Shown: piece by piece, positions 6,745 to 13,007 of the stretch | Position numbering within the stretch: the first letter of the stretch is position 1 | How the letters are laid out: every line of letters starts with the position of its first letter | From: CAZVED01 sp964626205 | GTDB lineage: Bacteria; Patescibacteriota; Patescibacteriia; SG8-24 | Reading direction: 5' to 3' | NCBI GenBank assembly: GCA_964626205.1 | Contig: CAZVED010000013.1 | Coordinates: forward strand, 1-23,533 | Length of the DNA: 23,533 bases | Translations under genes and position numbers: made by a program | Notes under the pieces: generated by a model | What the model saw: the letters and a program-made list of their open reading frames with translations, nothing else | What the model was told of the DNA's origin: nothing | Databases searched by the model: none

Positions 6745-7212
6745 TCAGAAGGCGTTGTCGTACCGGCGGTGGTTGGCACCGCCGCGCGGCTTGTGGCCGG
6801 CCTTCCTGCCCCGCCTGGCGCGCGGAGCCTGGTTCGGCTTCGTGCCCGAGACGCGGTCGCGGTTGTTGGCGAGACGGTTGTTGCCGTGGAAGGTCGTTGC
6901 CGAGCGGGGCATGTCGCCGATCTGCAGACGCTTCAGGTGGAAGCGCTTGTCGTCCATCAGGCGTTGCAGCGGGAAGTTCTTCGTGGCGACGGCGATGCGG
7001 CTGATCTCATCCTCGGTGAAGTTGCGGGGCACGAGCGAAGCGCACTCCCGTGCGCCGATGAGATGCGGGCGGAACATGCTGGTCTCGTCGGTACCTTTCG
7101 ACTCCACGTTGCAGTCGATGAGCCGGGCGGCGTCTTCGATCGTGTCGGCGTCGAGCGTGCAGAACTCCATCATGACGGAACCGGTGAATCCGAAGAGCGT
7201 GTAGGTTTTCAC
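6745..7212 (-). CDS. Hypothetical protein with basic disordered C-terminus
   Basis: The start is GTG at 7212, chosen because AAGGAGG lies four bases upstream (7217-7223) and a promoter sits just before it; the frame extends to an ATG at 7242, but that ATG lies upstream of the predicted transcription start. The product has 155 residues: a folded N-terminal part (about 1-105, beginning VKTYTLFGFTGSVMMEF) and an Arg/Lys/Asn-rich tail (NNRLANNRDRVSG, RARRGRKAGHKPRGG) typical of RNA-binding tails. No family recognised. It forms its own transcription unit. Confidence 0.7.
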   Translation of the reverse strand: MKTYTLFGFTGSVMMEFCTLDADTIEDAARLIDCNVESKGTDETSMFRPHLIGARECASLVPRNFTEDEISRIAVATKNFPLQRLMDDKRFHLKRLQIGDMPRSATTFHGNNRLANNRDRVSGTKPNQAPRARRGRKAGHKPRGGANHRRYDNAF

Positions 7213-7232
7213 GGAGCCTCCTTGGTGCGCGC

Positions 7233-7261
7233 ATGCTAGCACGGATGGGGCGCGACGTCAA
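7233..7261 (-). promoter_or_regulatory. Extended -10 promoter
   Basis: On the minus strand, TTGACG (7256-7261), exactly 17 bp and TAGCAT (7233-7238), preceded by TGC. Predicted leader about 14 nt before GTG 7212. Confidence 0.75.
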
Positions 7262-7274
7262 GATGGGCGGGAAC

Positions 7275-7300
7275 GAAAAACCCGCGTACGAGGACGCGGG
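7275..7300 (-). terminator. Intrinsic terminator
   Basis: Minus-strand stem CCCGCGT / ACGCGGG (7294-7300 / 7281-7287) with a six-base loop, followed by a U-run (A5 at 7276-7280 on +). Confidence 0.8.
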
Positions 7301-7307
7301 TGCGGGG

Positions 7308-7646
7308 TCAGAGGAAGGGGAGTGGGTGCAGCGTGAAGGCGTCGTAGCGGACGCGGAGTTCGTGAATCTCCCGCTTGAGCGCCGGTCGGCGGATCTTGCC
7401 GTGAATGCGCAATGTCCGCACGCGCGCTTTTGCGATGATGAAGATGGTCTCCGGGGACGGGGTGACGTCCAGGGAGGTGCCGACGAAGCCGAGCATGCCG
7501 TCCCTTGTTCGACGGACCTTGCGCGCCTTGAGCTTCTTCTTCGCGGCCTTGGCCGTGCCAGCCTGCAAAATGAGCAGATCCTTTGTCTCGGATGCCGTGC
7601 CAGCTGCGCCGATGAGCTTGCCGCGCAGGACGTACTGCTTTTTCAT
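7308..7646 (-). CDS. Hypothetical small basic protein
   Basis: The 112-residue product starts at ATG 7646, with GGAGG five to six bases upstream. It begins MKKQYVLRGKLIGAAG and carries a Lys-rich block (AKAAKKKLKARKVRRTR) around 32-48. Alternating hydrophobic stretches (MLGFVGTSLDV, ETIFIIAKARV) suggest a small beta-rich soluble fold. No family is recognised; nucleic-acid binding is a guess from charge. It has its own promoter and terminator. Confidence 0.7.
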   Translation of the reverse strand: MKKQYVLRGKLIGAAGTASETKDLLILQAGTAKAAKKKLKARKVRRTRDGMLGFVGTSLDVTPSPETIFIIAKARVRTLRIHGKIRRPALKREIHELRVRYDAFTLHPLPFL

Positions 7647-7667
7647 GGGAACCTCCGTTGCGAGATG

Positions 7668-7697
7668 AACCTATCCTGTTTTTGCTGGTTTTGTCAA
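7668..7697 (-). promoter_or_regulatory. Predicted promoter
   Basis: Minus strand TTGACA (7692-7697), 18 bp, TAGGTT (7668-7673), just upstream of the gene starting at 7646. Confidence 0.55.
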
Positions 7698-7701
7698 TGC
7701 T

Positions 7702-7730
7702 TTGACCGTACCTCCTGCGTTTGGTAAGAA
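7702..7730 (+). promoter_or_regulatory. Weak predicted promoter, divergent
   Basis: TTGACC (7702-7707), 17 bp, TAAGAA (7725-7730). It lies back to back with the minus-strand TTGACA four bases away. The -10 is poor, so confidence is modest. Confidence 0.35.
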
Positions 7731-7741
7731 GTCCGGGCGGT

Positions 7742-7796
7742 GCGCGGGACGGACGAGCACCCCGGCCTCCGGGCAGGGAAAGGACCGTCCCCGCGC
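7742..7796 (+). other. Structured 5' leader hairpin upstream of the WYV/SNase-like gene
   Basis: GCGCGGGACGG (7742-7752) pairs with CCGTCCCCGCGC (7785-7796) over 11 bp with one bulged base. Inside lies a second hairpin, CCCGG cct CCGGG (7761-7773). It fills most of the roughly 80-nt leader between the predicted promoter and ATG 7816. No riboswitch class is recognised and no U-run follows. Confidence 0.45.
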
Positions 7797-7815
7797 TCCC
7801 CATCATTCACAACCT

Positions 7816-8784
7816 ATGACACTCACCAAACTGCACATGCAACAGTATCGAACGGCGGTGATGGCGATCATGGTCGCGGTCCTCGCCCTGATTGCCGCGC
7901 CTGCGTCGGCAGCAGCCCATGACGGCAGCGACCACGGCAGCGATCCCATCGTGTCGGCGGTCGCCGTCACGATCACGGCGGCGGACACGGTTCCGGCAGG
8001 TCTCTCGGGCCGCATCCTCATCGATGCGCAACGCGACGGCGAAGCCTGGTACGTGAATCCGCAGACCGGTCGGCGCACATATCTTGGGCGCCCGGCCGCA
8101 GCATTGGACCGGCTAGTCGCGCGCGGCACGGCCGTGCAGTTCTCGGCTATCGCGCAGCTTCCGGAAACGGAGGGTGGTGTGCATGACGCCGAGCACGGTG
8201 CGGCCATGGCAGGTCGCATCCTGACGCCGGAGGATCTCGTCGGTGCCTCGTGGTACGTCCACCCGGTGACGCACGTGCGCATGCGCCTCGCGACGCCAGA
8301 CGACGCTTGGAAGGTCTTGCAGACCGGCGTCCCGGTACCGAGCGCGGCCATCGATGCCATCGCGATCGAGGCTCAGCCAGAGACACGCTTCGGCATGGCA
8401 AGGGCCTTCGTCGGCATGGAGACAGCAGACACGCTCGTCTTCGCGGACGGCTCGAAGGTGCGCATCGATTCCGTGGAGATTCCGGCGAACCCGGATCTCC
8501 AGGCCGCAGCGAAGGAGCTTATTGCTTCCCGCCTTGCAGCCGGTTCGGTCCTCCTCGAGAAGGATGTTCGGAAGGAAGCTGCGGACGGCACGCCGCTCCG
8601 GCACGTCGTCGCGGCTGGCGTGAACCTGAGCCACGACCTCGTGCGCAACGGTCTCGCATTCCCTGCGATCGCGCATCCGAACTACCGCCACGCGGAACAG
8701 CTCATCGTCGCGAGCATCGACGCTCGCCGCCTCGGCCTCGGCTTCTGGAGCCCGGCTTGGCAGGCGACGGGGATGCTGAACTGA
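7816..8784 (+). CDS. Secreted WYV-repeat protein with degenerate staphylococcal-nuclease-like domain
   Basis: The 322-residue product starts at ATG 7816; no Shine-Dalgarno is visible and ATG 7837 is an alternative. It has a signal peptide (about 8-33, ending APASAAA), then two copies of a repeat built around WYVxP (GRILIDAQ..WYVNPQTGRRTYLG, 64-107; GRILTPED..WYVHP, 132-173) of a kind common in CPR surface proteins. Residues 198-316 align with the SNase/TNase fold, including D205 and R216 (SNase D21, R35) and the closing GLGFWSPAW. The catalytic Glu43 and Arg87 positions are A224 and T259, so nuclease activity is doubtful. Likely exported and cell-surface; possibly a binding rather than cleaving module. 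Confidence 0.75.
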   Translation: MTLTKLHMQQYRTAVMAIMVAVLALIAAPASAAAHDGSDHGSDPIVSAVAVTITAADTVPAGLSGRILIDAQRDGEAWYVNPQTGRRTYLGRPAAALDRLVARGTAVQFSAIAQLPETEGGVHDAEHGAAMAGRILTPEDLVGASWYVHPVTHVRMRLATPDDAWKVLQTGVPVPSAAIDAIAIEAQPETRFGMARAFVGMETADTLVFADGSKVRIDSVEIPANPDLQAAAKELIASRLAAGSVLLEKDVRKEAADGTPLRHVVAAGVNLSHDLVRNGLAFPAIAHPNYRHAEQLIVASIDARRLGLGFWSPAWQATGMLN

Positions 8785-8791
8785 CATGAAC

Positions 8792-8831
8792 GAAAAAGAC
8801 CGACCTTCGAGAGAAGGTCGGTCTTTGTTTT
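8792..8831. terminator. Bidirectional intrinsic terminator between convergent genes
   Basis: Perfect 11-bp stem GACCGACCTTC / GAAGGTCGGTC (8798-8808 / 8813-8823), GAGA loop, A-run before and TTTGTTTT after. Confidence 0.9.
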
Positions 8832-9886
8832 CAGGAGTGCGGATGCGCCGTGGCGGAGCACATGGCGTGGAGGCTGTCTGCGAGGTGCACGGCGACGGTC
8901 GCTGCCGGGACGCCTCTGCGCACGTGCGCGGGAATCCCCGTGATGCCGACGTTCGTGCCGATGAGCGCGCCGACCATCGCGGCCGTCGTGTCCGTGTCGC
9001 CGCCGGCGTTCACGGCCTCGAGGACGCCCGCGAGGTAGTTCGTCGGGTGCCGCAGGAACGTGGCGATCGCGAACGGGACGGATTCCAGCGCGTAGCAACC
9101 GGTGCCGATTTCCGTGCGGAGCAGCTCCGAGGAGCCTGCCACCGCGAACGCATGTTCGATCCGCGAGGAGACTGCCGGCTTTCCGTTCAGGAAACGCCCT
9201 TCCGCGTACCGGACGGCTTCCAGGACTGCCGTCCGGAAGAACCTGCTGTTGCGGTCCAGGAAGGAGCCGTGGTAGAGCATGTGGCTCACGGCCGCGGCCA
9301 TGGCGGCTCCGGCGACGGATGCGCGCGGGTCGTCGTGCGTCATGCGGCCGATCATGTACGAATGGTGCGCGAGGTCGTCGATGCCGTGCGCGTTCGTGGA
9401 GTGCCACAGGCCGTACGGCGCGATGCGCATGGCGACGCCGTTGCCACACCGTTTGTCGTCGAAGCCGGATGGCGGCTGCAGGTAGGCGAGCGGGCTGCGT
9501 CCGGTCTTTCCGCCGGAGTCGAAGTACTCGGCGAGGCCGATGGCCGCGCGTACGGTCGTGCCGCCCCAGCCGAAGTGGTCGGTGCGATAGTCGGCGACGA
9601 GCTTTTTGGCGATGATGCCGAGATCCAAGCCGCGCGCGTCGATGAGCGCTTCGGTGAGGGAGAAGGCGAGCTGCGTGTCATCCGTCGTTGTTCCGGCAGG
9701 TTTCGGTTTGGTGTCGTCGTGCCGCAAGGACACTTGGTCCATGAGGCCGGTCACCCCTTCGCCGTCGTTGAGCTGCATGATCGCTTCGTGCGTCATGGTT
9801 TCGACCGGCATGCCAAGGGCATCACCGCAGGCAAGGCCTGCGAGGCAGCCGCGGAAGTAGTCGGGGTATCGCTCTTGCCGTCGCAT
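8831..9886 (-). CDS. ADP-ribosylglycohydrolase family protein
   Basis: The 351-residue protein carries the family signatures in order: GCLAGLACGDALGMPVE (13-29), the metal-binding GTTTDDTQLA (T68, D69, D70), GNGVAMRIAPYGL (148-160) and NAGGDTDTTAAMVGAL (D297, D299), which together form the two-metal site. Length and order fit ADP-ribosylarginine hydrolase/DraG-type enzymes, which remove ADP-ribose from proteins, nucleic acids or small molecules. The substrate here is unknown and no ADP-ribosyltransferase is visible nearby. Start ATG 9886 has AAAGGAG seven bases upstream. It is divergent from the glycosyltransferase gene and shares a short intergenic region with it. Confidence 0.93.
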   Translation of the reverse strand: MRRQERYPDYFRGCLAGLACGDALGMPVETMTHEAIMQLNDGEGVTGLMDQVSLRHDDTKPKPAGTTTDDTQLAFSLTEALIDARGLDLGIIAKKLVADYRTDHFGWGGTTVRAAIGLAEYFDSGGKTGRSPLAYLQPPSGFDDKRCGNGVAMRIAPYGLWHSTNAHGIDDLAHHSYMIGRMTHDDPRASVAGAAMAAAVSHMLYHGSFLDRNSRFFRTAVLEAVRYAEGRFLNGKPAVSSRIEHAFAVAGSSELLRTEIGTGCYALESVPFAIATFLRHPTNYLAGVLEAVNAGGDTDTTAAMVGALIGTNVGITGIPAHVRRGVPAATVAVHLADSLHAMCSATAHPHS

Positions 9887-9904
9887 TCGGAACTCCTTTT
9901 GTAA

Positions 9905-9916
9905 GGTACGAGTACC
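9905..9916. promoter_or_regulatory. Short inverted repeat in divergent promoter region
   Basis: GGTAC-GA-GTACC between the divergent starts at 9886 and 9967. It could be an operator, but its small size permits chance occurrence. Confidence 0.25.
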
Positions 9917-9925
9917 AGGCTTCCA

Positions 9926-9934
9926 TGCTACACT
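9926..9934 (+). promoter_or_regulatory. Extended -10 promoter, overlapping a divergent -10
   Basis: TGCTACACT (9926-9934) faces the glycosyltransferase gene. On the minus strand TTGATT (9949-9954), 18 bp and TAGCAT (9925-9930) face the ADP-ribosylglycohydrolase gene, so the two -10 boxes overlap and would compete for polymerase. Confidence 0.5.
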
Positions 9935-9966
9935 TATTTTCGCAAAAGAATCAAGGGTAGAGTCCT

Positions 9967-11094
9967 ATGGAGCAAAGACCGCTTATCGGCATAGACGCCT
10001 CGCGCGCGAACTGGTCCAAAAAGACCGGTGTGGAGTGGTATGCCTACCACCTTATTCAGGAGTTCAAAATACTGATTCCCGACACCTATCGCGTCCGGCT
10101 GTACGTTCGTGAACCGCTCCGTGATGGCCTGGAACGTGACCTCCCCGCGCATTGGGAAGTGAAAGTATTACGGAACCCGTCGCGGCTTTGGACGCAGCTC
10201 CGGCTCTCGCTTGAGATGCTCGTCGCGCCGCCGGACCTCCTGTTCGTACCCGCGCACGCCATGCCGGTCGTGCTGCCCAAGACCTCCGTCGTGACAGTGC
10301 ACGATGTGGCATTCATGGTGGAGCCGCGCGCGTATACCCCGCACGGCAGGCTCTATCTGCGGTTCGCCGCCTGGTTCGCGGCACGGTTCGCTACGCGTAT
10401 CCTTACGGTCTCGGAGTTTTCAAAAGGGGAGATTACACGGTTTTTCGATGCACCGGCGGAGCGCATCGCCGTGACGCATCTCGCGTTCGATCGGGCGACG
10501 TTTTATCCAGTCACGGATGTTGCTGCACGCGCCGAGGTCGCGCGCAAGCACGGCATCGACGGACCGTACTTCCTGTACGTGGGACGCTTGGAACGGAAGA
10601 AGAACATCAGCGGGATGATTACCGCGCTCGCGGAGTGCAAGGCACGCTGGCCGGACATGGCGCAGTATCGGTTCGTCCTCGTGGGGAAACCGGGTAGGGG
10701 CTATGCGCAGGAGATGCGCGACGCAGGTGCGGACGTCATCGAGCTCGGGTACGTTGCACAGGAGGATATGGCCGCGCTCGTCTCTGGCGCAGAGGCGCTA
10801 CTGTTCGCCACGCGGTACGAAGGATTCGGAATCCCGCCGCTCGAGGCAATGGCCTGCGGTACGCCCGTTATTGCCTCGCGCGTGACGTCGTTGCCGGAAG
10901 TGTGCGGAGATGCGGCGCTGTATGTGGACCCTGAGCGCATCGACGACATCGCGCGCGCGATGCATCGCATTGTCGTGGACCTGGCATTGCGCGCGGATCT
11001 TTCCGAGCGCGGCCTCGCACATGTGGCGCGGTTCTCCTGGCGCACCACTGCCGAAAACACCTGGAGACACATGCGCGAGCTGTTGCATGATTGA
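9967..11094 (+). CDS. GT4-type (GT-B fold) glycosyltransferase
   Basis: The 375-residue protein has the two Rossmann domains of the GT-B fold. In the N-terminal domain: LIGIDASRANW at the start, FVPAHAMP and VVTVHDVAF (108-116). In the C-terminal domain: YFLYVGRLERKKN (201-213, the donor-phosphate-binding R/K), FVLVGKPGRG, then the EX7E signature EGFGIPPLE (E285, E293) followed by AMACGTPVIAS. This is the classic CAZy GT4 retaining glycosyltransferase pattern. The donor is a nucleotide sugar; donor and acceptor identities cannot be read. Probable role in cell-surface polysaccharide or glycolipid. No membrane segment. A palindromic element follows the stop. Confidence 0.92.
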   Translation: MEQRPLIGIDASRANWSKKTGVEWYAYHLIQEFKILIPDTYRVRLYVREPLRDGLERDLPAHWEVKVLRNPSRLWTQLRLSLEMLVAPPDLLFVPAHAMPVVLPKTSVVTVHDVAFMVEPRAYTPHGRLYLRFAAWFAARFATRILTVSEFSKGEITRFFDAPAERIAVTHLAFDRATFYPVTDVAARAEVARKHGIDGPYFLYVGRLERKKNISGMITALAECKARWPDMAQYRFVLVGKPGRGYAQEMRDAGADVIELGYVAQEDMAALVSGAEALLFATRYEGFGIPPLEAMACGTPVIASRVTSLPEVCGDAALYVDPERIDDIARAMHRIVVDLALRADLSERGLAHVARFSWRTTAENTWRHMRELLHD

Positions 11095-11116
11095 GCAATG
11101 AGAGCACGAGCGAGGA

Positions 11117-11197
11117 TTTTTGCGGACTGCCTAGGCGGAGCGACGAAATGGGTGCAGCGCACCCATGAGGCGCGACAACAACGGCAGGCCGCAAAAA
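11117..11197. repeat. Long symmetric imperfect palindrome
   Basis: TTTTTGCGG-ac-TGCC (11117-11131) pairs with GGCA-gg-CCGCAAAAA (11183-11197). At the centre ATGGGTGC (11148-11155) pairs with GCACCCAT (11159-11166) around AGC. The intervening arms are about the same length on both sides (16 bases). A further small hairpin CCCGT/ACGGG lies at 11205-11219. The layout suggests a dispersed palindromic repeat element rather than a simple terminator. Confidence 0.65.
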
Positions 11198-11231
11198 GCC
11201 TGCTCCCGTCGGGAACGGGCTATTAATGGAT

Positions 11232-11274
11232 AAAAAAAGCGGGGCTCCAGACATGTGGTGGTGTCTGAAGCCCC
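11232..11274 (-). terminator. Intrinsic terminator
   Basis: Minus-strand stem GGGGCT-tc-AGACA / TGTCT-gg-AGCCCC (11241-11274), then GC and seven U (A7 at 11232-11238 on +). Confidence 0.85.
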
Positions 11275-11449
11275 TAAGGTGAGAGCTGCACGTTCGGTTC
11301 GCGGCAGGACGATGGTGGGTGGGGTCGTTCGTCCTGACACTCGTGAAGATGCTCAGCTCCCGGAGAAGCGCCATACGGTCCGATGGTCGCCCCAGGTGGA
11401 ACCTGGGGTGGGTGGGTCGGTTCGGACACGCATGGTGCAGAAGGTACGT
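11232..11449 (-). ncRNA. Candidate structured non-coding RNA (about 218 nt)
   Basis: It is bounded by a minus-strand promoter (11456-11485) and a strong terminator (11232-11274). No annotated-size gene lies between, and the next gene beyond the terminator is convergent. Inside, on the minus strand, are: hairpin CCCCAGGT-tcc-ACCTGGGG (11390-11408); an 8-bp stem GGGAGCTG / CAGCTCTC (11354-11361 with 11281-11288, one G-U pair valid only on this strand); and nested in it CAGGACG / CGTCCTG (11330-11336 with 11305-11311). A 26-codon frame starting at about 11433 (MRVRTDPPTPGSTW...) has no ribosome-binding site; it could be a small peptide instead. No known RNA family recognised. Confidence 0.5.
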
Positions 11450-11455
11450 AGCGAG

Positions 11456-11485
11456 ACGCTATCATGGGCCTGCGGACCCTGTCAA
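11456..11485 (-). promoter_or_regulatory. Promoter with palindromic -35 region
   Basis: Minus strand TTGACA (11480-11485), 18 bp, TAGCGT (11456-11461) preceded by TGA (extended -10). The -35 is embedded in a perfect inverted repeat, GACCCT-gtca-AGGGTC (11475-11490), which also covers the last codons of the upstream gene and could be an operator. Confidence 0.6.
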
Positions 11486-11488
11486 GGG

Positions 11489-12094
11489 TCAGCCGCGCAG
11501 GTAGAGGAAGGTGGACGGATCGTCTGCCTTCGTGCCGAGCGGGATGATGCTGCCGAGGAAGGCGACCGGCATGTCGAGTTGCTCCATGCGCAGGCGGTTG
11601 CCGACGAGCGCCGCGGTGCAGTAGGCGTAGACGAGCTGGAAGACGTTCTGCATGGCAATCGCGGCAAATCCTTCGCGGCATCGCAGGCTGCGATACATGG
11701 CATCCACGCAGCCACGCAGGAGATGTTCCTGAATCGCGGCGACGAGGATCGTACCCGCATCCGCCGCTACCGCGCGCGGCATCGCCATCGGTCGGGTGAA
11801 CGAAGGGTCTGCGTGGAGCGGGAAGAAGGTCGGGCGCGAGCGTTCCTGCAGCAGCACGGCGCGAGAGAGCAGTACGACGTCGCGAATCTCGTCGCGGCCG
11901 GTGACTTCGCGCATCTGCGAGGCGAGCGCTTCGGGGACGAAGCGGTCGTGCTCCGAGAGCGGGTAGGTACCGCCGTCGGCGGCGATGTCGAAGAGCGGGG
12001 AGAGGCGCTCGGCGACCTCTTTGACGTCGTGGACGTCCATGCCGAGGTGGTCGAGCAGAATCGAGACGAATGCTTGCCGATGTGAAGTATGCAC
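11489..12094 (-). CDS. Hypothetical protein, alpha-helical
   Basis: The start is GTG 12094, with GGAG six bases upstream. The longer frame to ATG 12169 would begin upstream of the predicted transcription start (promoter 12141-12169), so it is rejected. The 201-residue product has no signal peptide or clear membrane helix. It has long predicted helices (ILLDHLGMDVHDVKEVAERL; DAGTILVAAIQEHLL; IAMQNVFQLVYAYCTAALVG) and several Cys/His. I recognise no family. It sits divergent to the TrmB-like pair across a promoter-dense 139-bp region and could be one of their targets (inference). Confidence 0.65.
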   Translation of the reverse strand: MHTSHRQAFVSILLDHLGMDVHDVKEVAERLSPLFDIAADGGTYPLSEHDRFVPEALASQMREVTGRDEIRDVVLLSRAVLLQERSRPTFFPLHADPSFTRPMAMPRAVAADAGTILVAAIQEHLLRGCVDAMYRSLRCREGFAAIAMQNVFQLVYAYCTAALVGNRLRMEQLDMPVAFLGSIIPLGTKADDPSTFLYLRG

Positions 12095-12140
12095 GGCGTT
12101 CTCCGTTGTTCGTGGCCCCCGTCGATACGGGAGACGACCC

Positions 12141-12169
12141 AGTACATCATGAATGAGGGCCGCTGTCAA
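12141..12169 (-). promoter_or_regulatory. Promoter, divergent from the TrmB-like operon
   Basis: Minus strand TTGACA (12164-12169), exactly 17 bp, TGTACT (12141-12146). It drives the gene starting at 12094. Confidence 0.65.
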
Positions 12170-12184
12170 GATTGTCAGCGATGA

Positions 12185-12213
12185 TTGACAGCAGACTGGA
12201 AAAGTGTTATGCT
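12185..12213 (+). promoter_or_regulatory. Promoter of the TrmB-like operon
   Basis: TTGACA (12185-12190), exactly 17 bp, TATGCT (12208-12213) preceded by TGT (extended -10). Predicted start near 12220, leader about 14 nt, no Shine-Dalgarno. Confidence 0.8.
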
Positions 12214-12225
12214 GATGACACTTTT
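12200..12225. promoter_or_regulatory. Candidate operator overlapping the -10
   Basis: Perfect 8-bp inverted repeat AAAAGTGT (12200-12207) / ACACTTTT (12218-12225) with a 10-bp centre that holds the -10 TATGCT. Its position suits a repressor, plausibly autoregulation by the TrmB-like proteins. Confidence 0.55.
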
Positions 12226-12233
12226 ACGTCCCT

Positions 12234-13007
12234 ATGCAGCAGGACCTCGCCAAGGAATTACAGGGAATCGGACTCTCCGAAAAGGAGGCTAAGGTGTACT
12301 TGGCCGGTTTGGAGTTAGGTCCGGCAACGGCGCAGCAAATTGCCGCGAAAGCCACGGTTAACCGCCCATCGGCATACATCGCGATAGAGTCGCTCATCAA
12401 GCGCGGGCTGATGTCTTCTTTTCAGAAGGGAAAGAAGCGGTATTTTAATGCTGGTTCAGCAAAGCAATTATTGTACGGCATCGAACAAGAGAAACATGCA
12501 CTTTATGAAAAGGAAGTGCAGGCCACAAAGATTATTGATGGTTTGAAAAGTTTTTTACAGGCTTCAAGTGAAGCCAGCCCCATCGTCTCGGTTTTTGAAG
12601 GTTATGATAGTTTTCGTGCCATTCAAGAAGACATTTTAAAGTCGAAATCAGGGGTCGAAATTTTGGAACTGACTTCTTTGGAGCACTTTCGTAAGATTGT
12701 TCCTCAATTGGAAAAAATTGTGGAAGATATTCGAAGGGCGATTTTAAAAAAACATAAAATCAGGACCTTGTATTCAGTAAACCAAGATCGTTTAGAAGAG
12801 CCGATGCAGCATGCTAATGTTGTAGAGAGGTACTTAGATGCTAATGACTATCCAATCGCTTGCGAGTTTTTATTGTACGATGACAAAGTTGCAATCCCTA
12901 CTTATGGTGAGAATTCAAAGATTATCGTAATTCAAAATCAAGCCATTGCGACAACGACAAGGATTTTATTCGAAGCACTTTGGGATAAAGGTAAAAAATA
13001 TGAGTAA
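12234..13007 (+). CDS. TrmB-like HTH transcriptional regulator (first of pair)
   Basis: The 257-residue protein starts with a winged helix-turn-helix: LQGIGLSEKEAKVYLAGLELG (about 9-29), then TAQQIAAKATVNRPSAYIAIESLIKRGLM, the TrmB-type recognition region, ending with the wing (FQKGKKRYFNAG). A coiled-coil segment and an effector-like C-terminal domain (SPIVSVFEGYDSFRAIQEDIL, about 115-250) follow. TrmB proteins usually sense sugars and control transport genes, but no transporter is present here. The ATG is 14 nt from the predicted transcript start, without a Shine-Dalgarno. Base composition falls sharply along the gene: 36 of 60 bases are G/C at 12301-12360 but 19 of 60 at 12721-12780, unlike the neighbours. 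Confidence 0.85.
   Translation: MQQDLAKELQGIGLSEKEAKVYLAGLELGPATAQQIAAKATVNRPSAYIAIESLIKRGLMSSFQKGKKRYFNAGSAKQLLYGIEQEKHALYEKEVQATKIIDGLKSFLQASSEASPIVSVFEGYDSFRAIQEDILKSKSGVEILELTSLEHFRKIVPQLEKIVEDIRRAILKKHKIRTLYSVNQDRLEEPMQHANVVERYLDANDYPIACEFLLYDDKVAIPTYGENSKIIVIQNQAIATTTRILFEALWDKGKKYE

Noticed and set aside
11255..12085. Long + strand open frame
   Set aside because: It runs antisense through a terminator, the candidate RNA and the minus-strand gene, with Arg/Glu-rich shadow composition and no ribosome-binding site.
12095..12169. N-terminal extension of the minus-strand gene to ATG 12169
   Set aside because: The ATG would lie on the -35 box of the predicted promoter; GTG 12094 has a proper GGAG site.
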